Shown: positions 1 to 9,031 of the stretch, piece by piece
Layout of the letters: the number at the start of each line of letters is the position of its first letter
How positions within the stretch are numbered: position 1 is the stretch's first letter
NCBI GenBank assembly: GCA_030278955.1
Contig: JAOANR010000001.1
Location: 43,488,890 to 43,552,889, forward strand
DNA length: 64,000 nt
DNA from: Hygrophila difformis
Lineage: Eukaryota; Streptophyta; Magnoliopsida; Lamiales; Acanthaceae
Direction of reading: 5' to 3'
The notes under the pieces: model-generated
Databases searched by the model: none
What the model was told of the DNA's origin: nothing
The model's input: only the letters and a program-made list of their open reading frames with translations
Made by a program: the position numbers and the translations under genes

Positions 1-483
1 TACTGGATCTTCCAAGCTCCGTAAATAAATTAAACACCAAACCTCTCATATATTGGGCTTGATTGCCTTGTTACTGGGTCTTCCAAGCTCCGGGATTTTA
101 CGAAAGTATGTTGGGCATTTATTTGATAAATGGACTAATAATAATAATAAAAAAAAATTTAAGGTTCTGGGCTTTAAATGAAATAATTTAAAAGGTTGGA
201 GGCCAATTAATATAAAAATGATTGATTTGGATAGAGGACTAAATGGAACAAAATAAAACTTTAGGACTGAATTGGCAAAAGATAAAAGAAAAATGACTAA
301 TATTATGTCCACGTATCAGGTTTAAATTTAAACCTTGCCACGTCAGCAATTAGGGCATAATTAATGAAAAAAAGGACTGATTTGGACATTATTAGCATTT
401 GTAGCGGACTGTTTTGGTAATAAAATAGAAAAAGGACTGATTTGGATTTTTGAGAAAGAAAATGGACTAATTTAACCTTTTTT
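1..483. repeat. Unassigned AT-rich repeat sequence at left edge
   Basis: No gene is seen. Short ORFs here have no recognisable product. The stretch holds about eight loose copies of a motif close to GGACTRATTTGG (near 131, 235, 264, 293, 373, 405, 433 and 463) and two copies of a TACTGG-TCTTCCAAGCTCC motif (1-20 and 73-94). It adjoins LTR B about 70 bp inside the expected LTR start, so it is either the end of another transposon inserted there or the left border of the KIN17 array. Which of these applies cannot be told from the window. Confidence 0.4.
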
Positions 484-709
484 CCAATTTAAAACAGTTA
501 GTACAAGGCTGAGTAAACACCTAAAATGATTATCTGATTAATCATATTAAATGCAGAAGCTAAAAACAAATAAAACACATAAACATGAATCATCTCACAT
601 AAAACCGAATAATAATCCCAGCAAACTCATCCAGGCTGCAAGCATCACAAATCAATACCAGTCAACATGCCAATATATCAAAACAGGGCTACCAGCCCAA
701 AGCAGTAAA
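484..709 (-). mobile_element. Solo LTR B of unit 1, left part
   Basis: The sequence matches the start of the complete LTR B at 28422 from about its 70th base onward. It is cut at 709 by element A, and the LTR resumes at 11686. Orientation minus is inferred by analogy with element A: read on minus, the LTR starts TGTAATGACCC and ends GTTACA. Confidence 0.8.
705..709. repeat. Target-site duplication GTAAA, left copy (element A)
   Basis: GTAAA immediately precedes the TGTAACACC terminus of element A and recurs at 11686-11690, directly after the TATTACA terminus. A 5-bp duplication is the norm for Ty3/Gypsy integrases. Confidence 0.9.
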
Positions 710-1434
710 TGTAACACCCCGGTTTTTGGTCACCCAGGTCGGGGTGTCACCGCCACACCTCCCTAGTAAGACACGGTTTCTCCGGCTTACTAAAGAGATG
801 CAAGGCTAGTGATTTCAGTATTTAAAACATTTAAAGCATTCAAAACAGCCCATATAATATAAATCGAAAATAATAATATCATAGCGCAGCGGAAATAGTA
901 TTTAAGTATGGTATTGCAGCGGAAAATGTAAATAGGGCCGACATGGCCAAAACACGGGTTAAACAGGCCCGTTTATTCTAACGTCTAATGCAGAAATAAA
1001 AATCAAATATCCAATACCAAAATATCAAAATCAAAATGTTCCCAAAATCCCATGCACGAAGTGATCATGCTCATTCTACATACTCTGTAAGAAAAAGGAA
1101 TAAAAACGGGTTTATCAGCACACTTGCTGAGTAAGTTAACACATGCATGATCTTGGGGTTTTAAAGCCATTAATTTAATACTTTATCAAAACATGATAAT
1201 AACATAATATTCATTTAAATCTAAGCAACTATCCAATTGCATAATTTATTCCAGGCTCTATTTCATAACACATTTCACATGATTCAAAATACTAACCATA
1301 ATTTAAATAAAGCATTTAACTAATTTAATCGGACAACATAATTTACTCTAATTAAATCAAATTTTAACATCCCCATTACATTCCCGATTTGGTATTTCAA
1401 GTTTCACGATAGCATCGCGATGTCAACAAGTTTG

Positions 1435-1642
1435 GCCGGTAGCCCGGCGGCCGCAGCCGTATCAGCCATACCCAGTACCACTCCGGAGCCTCGGGAAACC
1501 CATGTGGATATTCTCGAGAGTGTAGGCTCTATATCTCGCCGTTTTGGCAATATCATATTTCAAGTTTAGCGCACGGGGTCACCATCGTCCATTACGGCAC
1601 GAAGTGAATCGTTAGGGGGCACTCTGCAGAGCACTCACCCCT
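1435..1642. other. Conserved structured block inside the LTR
   Basis: The block holds CCGGCGGCCGCAGCCG, then ACCCAGTACCACTCCGGAG, then a hairpin whose arms GAGCCT and AGGCTC (1486-1491 and 1524-1529) enclose a second arm pair, and then a CTCTGCAGAG palindrome flanked by GGGG and CCCC (about 1615-1642). Related blocks occur in LTR C (33170-33300) and LTR F (53650-53795), although the rest of those LTRs has diverged much more. Confidence 0.6.
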
Positions 1643-2751
1643 AATTTTAATTTATCAAGTTTGTAAGGGGATTTTACTTTCAAAATCTGATTTCAATCTT
1701 AATTAATTTAAAAACAATATCTCAATTTGTCTCAACCCTAAAGGTTAATCTCACGTTTCAACAAGATTTCAAGATTTCAAGATTTGATTTCCGGTAAATC
1801 ACAGTTTATTCCAAAATTCGTCTAAAATCAGGTTTAATTCCAAAAATTTCGAAATTTCACGACTGACTCGGAAACGTCGAGATCTACAACTTTCGTGTTT
1901 TAGCTTTTTCAATCCGAGATACCGAAACAGGTCAAAAACATAGATTTTTACAGAACCTTAAATCTGTTCGGATTTCACAGACCACAGTTTAGAGATTTCG
2001 AATTCTACCATGGCAACTCAACTCCAAATGTGATGAAATTTTACAGAGACCATCTTAAGACGTTTATCTACAACTTTCATGTTTGGCAAAAGATCTAATT
2101 CAGTCTAAAAACATGTTCAAAAACGCGATCAAGATCTAACCTACATTCTGTCAAGAAATTGAAGATCTAAGTTTTAACAGTTCGGTTTTCGATGGATTTC
2201 ACATATCAAAACGTTCTTAAAAATTCTGAAAATTTTACAGTATCTAGATCTACGCCTTAGGAACGTTTTTTGTCTTTTAAGTTTTTCTGTTTGAAGTCGT
2301 TTTAAGGTTCGGAAAAATTCATCAAGACTGTTGCGCCGGTAGGGTTTTCATGTTGACAGATTTTATGTTCTTGATTAATTTAAATTAGTTCAACATGTTT
2401 TAGTCACCCAAACCCATGTAAGTATTAACTTACTGATTTTCGGATGTCGGGGGATGTCTATTTCGTAGGCGTGGCTTCCAGTTCACCTCCTCTCCTCTCC
2501 GTTCGCCGGGTTCTACGTCCTAGATTCGATTCGTGGTGTAGAAAGGAAAAGACGGGGGTTAGGATTCGTTTTCGAATCGTGTATTGAAAAAGATTAGATC
2601 GGGGCTTACCAAACGTTGGAGATCTGTCGACTTTTGTCCAAAAGGTGCTGCCTTGGTGCCTTCTTGGTGCCTTCGTGGCCTCCGGGATTTCGCTTTTGTG
2701 TGTGGTATCGTAGGGTTTTTGAAAAAGTGTTTTCGGGTCTCCGAAGGAGTT

Positions 2752-2760
2752 TATTTATAG
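2752..2760 (-). promoter_or_regulatory. TATA box of element A 3' LTR
   Basis: On the minus strand this reads CTATAAATA, followed by AACTCC. It lies about 605 bp from the element-sense start of the LTR, a usual place for the U3 promoter of a long plant LTR. The same site occurs in the other LTR copies at 11076-11084 and 23309-23317. Transcription would start about 25-35 bp further along the minus strand. Confidence 0.6.
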
Positions 2761-3215
2761 AGGTCTGAGTCCTAGGGCTTCCAAAGATCGAGTCTAAGGT
2801 CTTGAGCCGCAAGACGTTCAACCGAAGTCGGAAAATCCGCGTTCGGGCGAGAGATTCACGCAACGGCCAAATCTGGGAGCTGGCGCGGGGTTGGCGCGCC
2901 ATTTGCCCCTTTAGCGCGCGGCCAGCGCGCCAGACTCGCCTGGACTTCGGTCCGGGCGGGTCGTGCGATCCGTCGTGCGTTTCCTCCTCTCTTTCGGGTT
3001 TCTATCCCCCTATGTTCCCGGATTCCGATTTCCGGACTCTCCTTGGGTTCCTATTTCGTGTCGTCATTTCTTTCGGATCTAATTTCACATTTTGGCTCGA
3101 ATTCTCGAGTTTATTGATGTCGGGTTTCCGTGTACGACTTTGTTTAATTTCCCTTGTTTAATTTAATTAATTCCATTTCTCATTTCGTCTATATTTAATT
3201 ATTTCATTTTAATAT

Positions 3216-3346
3216 ATTTACTTATTTATTTATTTATTTCTTTATTGTATTTATTTGGTTATTGTATTTATTTATTTATTTATTTATTGTATGTATTTAT
3301 TTATTTATTTATTGTATGTATTTATTTATTTATTTATTTATGTTAT
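3216..3346. repeat. TTTA microsatellite
   Basis: The stretch consists mainly of TTTA repeats broken by TTGTA units. It is part of the LTR and recurs near 11545-11665 and 23775-23896 with small length differences. The apparent Tyr/Leu-rich ORF on plus (3245-3514) is only a translation of this repeat. Confidence 0.9.
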
Positions 3347-3365
3347 AAAATTCACGGGTATTACA

Positions 3366-3599
3366 GTCTACCCTCCTTAAGAATCAACTTCGTCCTCGAA
3401 GTTGTGTTTCGGCTTTTCTCGTTCGGCTTTTCTCGTGCTAAGGTCTTTTGTTTATTTTATTATTTTGTGACTGAACTTAGAAACAAACTTCTAAGCTGCC
3501 TACGTACCCGATAAAGGGATCAAGCCATAACGTAGTTCAAAAATTTACAAAAGTTCGTAAAATGTGCGGTGTGACATCCTCTCTCCCTTAAGATTGCAG
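3366..3599 (-). other. Polypurine tract and 3' untranslated tail of element A
   Basis: Next to the LTR, 3366-3378 read on minus is AAGGAGGGTAGAC, the polypurine tract that primes plus-strand DNA synthesis. The homologous tract in F is AAGGGGGTAGAT. The remaining 220 bases up to the pol stop codon form the 3' tail and show no gene. Confidence 0.8.
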
Positions 3600-5640
3600 T
3601 TATGTCCCCATAACTGTGTCGGGGTCGGTTTGGAATAAGGTCGGGTAGCGTTCTCTCATGTCTGATTCTACCTCCCACGTTGCCGTCTCACTCTCGTGAT
3701 TCGACCAAAGAACTTTGACCATTTTGACGGTCTTGTTTCTCGTAACTCGTTCCTTAACGTCTAAAATTCGCACTGGAACTTCCTCGTAAGTTAAATCTTC
3801 GTCGAGTTCGATTATCTCTGGTTGAAGTACATGTTTCGGGTCCGGCACGTACTTCTTTAGTTGTGAAACATGGAAGACATTATGGACTCGATCTAATTGT
3901 GGCGGTAAAGCCAGTCGGTAGGCTAGAGTTCCGACTCGTTCTAGAATTTCGTAAGGTCCTATGTATCGAGGACTCAACTATCCTCTTTTGCCAAAGCGCA
4001 TCACCCCCTTCATGGGTGATATCTTTAGCATGACCCTATCTCCTACTTGAAATTCTAGGTCTCGTCGTCTCACGTCGGCATAACTCTTTTGACGATCTTG
4101 TGCGGCTTTCATCTTTCCTTGAATCACCTTGATTTGTTGAGCCATGTCTTCGATAAGTTGTGGTCCCACCACCACGGACTTATCGTTTTCTTCCCAGCTC
4201 AACGGACTTCGGCACCTTCGTCCGTACAACGCCTCGAACGGTGCCATGCCAATGCTAGCATGGTAGCTATTATTATACGAGAACTCAATTAAGGGTAAAT
4301 GAGATTCCCAATTTCCCTTAAATTCCAACACGCATGCTCTCAGCATGTCTTCTAGTGTTTGGATTGTCCTCTCGGTTTGTCCATCCGTCATCGGGTGGAA
4401 TGCGGTGCTCATTTTGATTTGAGTACCGAGAGCTTTTTGTAGCTCCGTCCAGAAATGAGAGACAAATCTACTGTCTCTATCGGAAATGATATCATGTGGT
4501 ACTCCATGTCGGCGTACCACATTATCAACGTAGGCTCGGGCCAGTTGGTCCATAGTCCACGTGTCTTTCATTGGGATAAATAAGGCCGTCTTCGTTAGCC
4601 TATCCACAATCACCCAAATTTTGTTCATGCTTTTAGGTGATCGTGGTAATCCCGAGACAAAGTCCATCGAGATACTATCCCATTTCCAACTTGGGATTTC
4701 TAGCGGTTGCATCAATCCTAGGGGTTTATGTCGCACTGCCTTAACCCTTTGGTAGGTGAGACATTTCGCTACGAAGCTTGCCACTTCCTTCTTCATTCCC
4801 GGCCACCAATAGATCTTCTTCAGATCTTTGTATAGCTTGTCGCCACCGGGATGTACGGAATATGGCGTGTTGTGCCCTTCCTCCATCAACCTTTGCTTCA
4901 GTTCGGCACACTTCTGAGGCACACACCATCTCCCTTTAAAACGGATGCTTCCATCCTCGTGGATAGCAAATCCGATTGCCTTTCCTCCGGCAATGTACCC
5001 CTTTATCTTCTCCAACTTCGCGTCGCCCGGTTGAGCGAGTCGAATCTCGTCCAATATCGGAGTTTCTACGATCATTGCGTTGATCGTTTCACTCACAGTA
5101 CCCGGGTGCACAAGTTCTAAATCCAATCTTGCTAAGTCCATGTACAATGCCGGCGGAATGACCAACGAGTTTGTCACGTGTTGGGTTTTCCGGCTTAAGG
5201 CATCGGCTACCACGTTCGCCTTCCCTTCGTGGTAAGCTATCTCTAAATCGTAGTCTTTGATGAGTTCCAACCACCTTCGTTGTCGTAAATTCAACTCCTT
5301 CTGAGTGAATATATACTTCAAACTCTTGTGGTCGGTAAACATTCGACACTTTCGCCCATAAAGATAATGTCTCCATATCTTTAGAGCGAAAACGACCGCT
5401 GCCAATTCCAGGTCGTGTGTCGGGTAATTCTCTTCATGAGGTTTCAGTTGGCGTGATGCATATGCTACGAATCTCGAGTCTTGCATCAAAACGCAACCTA
5501 GACCTTCCTTCGAAGCATCGCTATAAACTTCGAAGTCACCATTCTCTGATGGTAGTGTTAATACGGGTGTGGTTGTGAGTCGTTTCTTCAATTCTTGAAA
5601 CGCAATCTCACATGCTTCGGTCCACTCGTATTTTGCGGAG
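3600..5640 (-). pseudogene. pol: Element A pol remnant: RNase H, integrase, chromodomain
   Basis: The frame starts inside pol, at the residues just before the RNase H domain; gag, protease and reverse transcriptase are missing. In order come RNase H ([24 protein letters not shown]), the integrase HHCC zinc site, the integrase core with its three acidic residues in [15 protein letters not shown] and DGQTERT, the GPY module (RYIGPYEI) and a chromodomain ending near YPTLFQ. Two defects are visible. A TAG stop at about 3976-3978 separates the integrase core from the GPY/chromodomain part, and the second Cys of the zinc site is Tyr (CLTYQ) here but Cys in the copy right of the gap. Upstream of 5640 the frame runs into unrelated sequence belonging to the antisense gene. 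Confidence 0.95.
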
Positions 5641-5906
5641 CAAAGGAGGAGTAACTAACTAAGAAAGAGGGAAAATCGAAAAAATAAAAAAAAATTCGTC
5701 CCTTCGGACTCACGCGGGGTCCGCGCGGGGTTTGGGGGATTAGCGCCCGGCCACCGCGCGGCGCCCCCAGGGTGAAGAAATAGGGCTCGCGCCCCGCGCG
5801 AGCCATTTCTCCCCCTTCCACTTCCGAAATTTCCCCCAATTCCCTCTCAAATTCGCCCTCTCGTGTCCAGATTCTCCTGATTTTGACTTCAATTTCTCTT
5901 TGTAAG
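5641..5906 (+). promoter_or_regulatory. Promoter/5' UTR exon of the antisense gene (element A)
   Basis: This region has no protein similarity and begins exactly where pol similarity ends. It holds GC-rich inverted repeats (GGCTCGCG...CGCGAGCC near 5784-5804 and GCGCCCGGCCACCGCGCGGC near 5741-5760) and then a pyrimidine-rich leader. It ends in a good donor site, AAG|GTATGT at 5904-5912. The equivalent region of element E (48322-48540) also has GC-rich palindromes and a donor site. The transcription start is not identifiable. Confidence 0.55.
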
Positions 5907-6532
5907 GTATGTATTCTCTACTTTCACTTGTCAATTTCAGTTTTTATGACTTGATTTGCTAGAATTTGGCTAAATTGTAAAATTAGGGTTTTGGTCTATA
6001 AATTGGGGATTTGCAATTTTCGGCTTAATCCTGCGAATTAGTGCGTTTATATAGTACTTTGGTGCCACTTCTATCGTTTAGGAAGTATTGGTGTGGTAAT
6101 ACATATGCCTAAGTTGTGAAATTCTCTTGTTGGAATTTGAATTTTTGGAGAAAATATGAAGTTTTCAGTTTTGTCGGTATTATCGATGCGAACGTGGGTA
6201 CATTAGTATTGTTTTGTTGACACTTGGCTATTAAGAACCGTTGTTTAAGTAATTGTTTGGTTTTGTGGTTAATTGCCACGTGTTCACAACCAAATTTTGA
6301 ACTTAATTTATGGCGCACATAAAGTGTTCGACGAAATGCCACAATGGGTTCTAGGATTTGTTTGGGCGCATTACTTGGTTTGGTCATCTCCCGATATGCC
6401 CGGGTAACTATTGGGTTTGAAACCCTCCTAGTTTTCTCCTGCTGGAACTATATATGTTGATATTTCCGTATATTTTTGCTTGTGAATTAATGTGTGGGAA
6501 TTTGCCTTACCATTGATATTGGGTGTTCGCAG
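5907..6532 (+). other. 5' UTR intron of the antisense gene (element A)
   Basis: Predicted intron of 626 bp from GTATGT at 5907 to TTCGCAG at 6532, AT/T-rich as plant introns are. The exon resumes with G and then the start codon. Element E has an intron of 621 bp at the same place although the sequences have diverged, which supports it as real. Confidence 0.65.
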
Positions 6533-6533
6533 G

Positions 6534-7868
6534 ATGTTGCTTTTCTTATGGTTCATCTTGGCGTTCCTTATGGTCCTTCCGGGGGCCAAGAGGCGTGCTA
6601 CTGGACGTGATGCAGCTGGCCCTAGTACTGCCGCTCCGGTGATACCGGATAGTGACGCTAGTGAGTCCGAGGATGATGAGGAGGACGAGGGTCGGGAGCC
6701 GAAGCTCAAGGGTCTCCCTGATGAGGTGCGTCCTCGCCGACATGACAGGTTCCGTTTTTCGACGATGGCCGCCCAGGATTTCTATTTCGACGAGCTCCGT
6801 CGAAACAGGTCCTATGTTCCCGAGCGAGGTATATTTCCAGATCATATGGGTGATGACAGGGTCAGTGCGGTTTTGGAGCATCTTCAGTGGACAGGGCTCG
6901 CACGTCATCCCGAGGGTGTTGCCTCCGGCTATCTAGCTATGGAGGTCATCGCCAACATTAGCGGCCTTGGGGTAGACGACGACCTTTCTCGAGTCTGGGT
7001 TCGCGGTCACTACCTAGACTTCAGTGCGCGTGCGATCAACATCTATTTCGGTCTGCCCGACGATGGCACGTTCCGCCCACAGCCAGAGGGCCTAGTTTAT
7101 GCTCCCGCCTGGGGTGTTTTGTGTACCGAGGTACCTCCACAGGTTGGATTCGCCCACGAGCTACGACTGACTTCATTGGACGCTCCTTGGCGTATACTGG
7201 CTCAGATTTGGTTGGGACGCATTTGTCCGATTACTCGTAGTCATATCGTCATAGACCATGTCTATGAGACCATTTGCTTTATCGCCCGGGGTGGTAGAGT
7301 AAATGTGGGAGCTTATATTGCGGACCACCTAAGGGGCTTGCGACGAGGGCGTGGGAGTAGGGTGATCACCCACGCACACCTTATCTGTGGGTTGTGCGCT
7401 GCCCAGGGGATCCGTACGTCTCCCGAGACGGACCCCTATGGTTTAGCTGCGGGGGAGCGCTATCGCGTCACGACTTACGCTGCTCGGCGCAGTGCGTTGC
7501 GTCGTGGAGCGCCTCGGGCTATACTACGCCCGCAGCCCGAGGATGGCGGTTTGATCTTAGTTGTTCCTCCAGAGCAGCCACCCCCTCCTCCTGTGGGGCC
7601 GCAGCCGGGTATGGTCCCCCAGCAGGGTCAGGATATGCCGCAGGTGCTCCAGATGTTGCAGGAGATGCGTATCAGTATGGACGCCGGGTTTGTAGCTGGG
7701 CAGGCTCGCTACGACGCCTTGGATGCTCGGATGAATCTGTATCAGGATCGTATGGACACACTCATTGTGAGACAGGCGGAGCAGCAGGCTACCATGACTG
7801 ACATGTATGCCTACATGCGTCAGATGGACCACTACATGCGTCACCATTTCCCTCCTCCGGACCAGTGA
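6534..7868 (+). CDS. Antisense ORF protein of element A, putative plant transposon protein family
   Basis: The 444-aa frame runs opposite to the retrotransposon. The start at 6534 is chosen because it follows the predicted splice acceptor by one base; an in-frame Met at 6570 is an alternative. It has a short hydrophobic N-terminus (MLLFLWFILAFLMVLPG), an acidic Ser/Glu/Asp segment, and a conserved central domain with FDELRRNR, YVPERGI, VWVRG, DFSARAINIYFGLPD and HELRLTS. A Pro-rich stretch and a Met/Gln-rich coiled-coil-like tail ending FPPPDQ follow. The domain resembles the plant family annotated as 'putative plant transposon protein' (Pfam Transposase_32), recalled from memory. No catalytic motif is seen, and its role is unknown. 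Element E encodes a clear homologue (46365-47699), which implies maintained function. Confidence 0.75.
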   Translation: MLLFLWFILAFLMVLPGAKRRATGRDAAGPSTAAPVIPDSDASESEDDEEDEGREPKLKGLPDEVRPRRHDRFRFSTMAAQDFYFDELRRNRSYVPERGIFPDHMGDDRVSAVLEHLQWTGLARHPEGVASGYLAMEVIANISGLGVDDDLSRVWVRGHYLDFSARAINIYFGLPDDGTFRPQPEGLVYAPAWGVLCTEVPPQVGFAHELRLTSLDAPWRILAQIWLGRICPITRSHIVIDHVYETICFIARGGRVNVGAYIADHLRGLRRGRGSRVITHAHLICGLCAAQGIRTSPETDPYGLAAGERYRVTTYAARRSALRRGAPRAILRPQPEDGGLILVVPPEQPPPPPVGPQPGMVPQQGQDMPQVLQMLQEMRISMDAGFVAGQARYDALDARMNLYQDRMDTLIVRQAEQQATMTDMYAYMRQMDHYMRHHFPPPDQ

Positions 7869-8268
7869 TTTTATGTCTTTCGCTTTTTATGTTTTCATCT
7901 AGACTTATGTCGGAAGCGATTTGGCTTAGTATTTCCCCTTTGTGTTTCAGTTAGACTTGGTATGGTGTTTTCCTTTATGCAGTACTATGATGTTTTATGA
8001 TCTTGTGTATGTCTCTGTTGTGCACTGTAGGGATTCGCCATCCGGTTGTCTAGTTTGGTTATGCTACTCTGCCATCAATTTTTTTTTTTTTTTGGTCGGG
8101 CAGTCTGTCCAGTTTTTTTTTTCTTTTTTTTTTTTTGAATTTAAATGTATATTTAAATAAATCTTGTATTTTATTTCCTCAAAAGAAAATTTTTAGTACA
8201 AGTGATAGGATATACCAAAAATAGTAATGTTTCCTTAGCAAAATTAGTAACTACTACTAATAGAATCT
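7869..8268. other. Convergent 3' region between antisense gene and coiled-coil ORF
   Basis: The two genes point at each other across about 400 bp. The stretch is T-rich with long T runs near 8079-8136 and has no ORF of note. It probably holds the 3' end of the antisense transcript; no clear polyadenylation signal can be fixed. Confidence 0.5.
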
Positions 8269-8625
8269 CTAACGGCTCAAAACGTCCTCGTCGCTGGGTA
8301 CGTCAATCGGAGTGGGTGTTCCAACCGGCTCAGGACTCGGGCTCGGAGGGAATACGTCAGCCTCTAGGCACAGCAGTTCCCATCCCATGTGCTCTATTTG
8401 CATCCTCAGTTCGCCATCCTTGTTTTGAAGCGCGACCACATGGGCTTGGAGTTCGGCGACTTGAGCCTTGAGTTGGGTTATTTCGTGGTGGTCAGCTTCC
8501 CTAAGATCTCCTAGATGGGCTACTTGACCCTCTAGTTGTCCTACTCGGGTCTTGAGATGCTGTTCGGACTCTAGGTACGCATTCATCATTTTGATCATCA
8601 AGCTCATCATCTCTTGACTAGCCAT
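8269..8625 (-). CDS. Pre-gag coiled-coil ORF of element A
   Basis: This 118-aa frame in the element sense starts 391 nt after the primer-binding site. It has a Met-rich start, then hydrophobic heptads (residues ~25-75, for example ITQLKAQVAELQ) that predict a coiled coil, a conserved GWEL, a Pro-rich linker, and a C-terminal PIDVPSDED motif resembling a SUMO-interaction motif. Homologues lie at the same place in E (45189-45587) and F (61109-61507). The start codon directly follows ACTAG, a possible splice acceptor. I know no named family. It could act in particle assembly or bind a host SUMO-modified protein, but that is inference. Confidence 0.7.
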   Translation of the reverse strand: MASQEMMSLMIKMMNAYLESEQHLKTRVGQLEGQVAHLGDLREADHHEITQLKAQVAELQAHVVALQNKDGELRMQIEHMGWELLCLEADVFPPSPSPEPVGTPTPIDVPSDEDVLSR

Positions 8626-9016
8626 CTAGTGCAAGCAAAGATCTAAGTTAATTTCGCCAAGATTCCAAGTTAAATTCGCCAAGATTCTATGTTCTCTAAA
8701 CAAGGGAAATGCAATATGCACATGCAGATAATGACTCCCCCCCCCCCCCAAAAAAATAATTTAATACACTGTGTACATATATATATTTTTTTTCCATGGG
8801 TTTTTAAAAAAAATAAAATTTCATGCCATGGAAATAATTCTTGTAAAAATTTAAAATAATAGTCAAAATGCTAGTGTGCACTTAATACTAATAATAGTGA
8901 TAATTTAAAAATAATAATAGTTTTTTTTTTAAAAAAAAGAAATAATAGTTTTGGTTTAAAAATAATAATAGTAGTTTAAAAATAATAATAGTTTAAAATA
9001 ATTTAAAAATAGCCGG

Positions 9017-9028
9017 GCTCTGATACCA
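9017..9028 (-). other. Primer-binding site of element A (initiator tRNA-Met)
   Basis: On minus this reads TGGTATCAGAGC, complementary to the 3' end of plant initiator tRNA-Met, beginning three bases inside the 5' LTR. It fixes the element orientation. Confidence 0.9.
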
Positions 9029-9031
9029 ACT

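Larger units (their letters stand above)
710..3365 (-). mobile_element. 3' LTR of element A
   Basis: The LTR begins TGTAACACCCCGG and ends GGGTATTACA on the plus strand, so the element-sense LTR is TGTAATACC...GGGGTGTTACA. Inside are an AAAT-type microsatellite near the element-sense start, a canonical TATA box, a GC-rich CGCG-palindrome cluster (2880-2935) and a conserved GC-rich structured block (1435-1530). Plus-strand ORFs here, such as 2802-3161, are shadows. Confidence 0.95.

Noticed and set aside
3245..3514. Plus-strand Tyr/Leu-rich ORF
   Set aside because: It is the translation of the TTTA microsatellite of the LTR.
9017..9028. tRNA-Met-like sequence as a tRNA gene
   Set aside because: Only 12 bases match the 3' end of initiator tRNA; its place next to the LTR identifies a primer-binding site.
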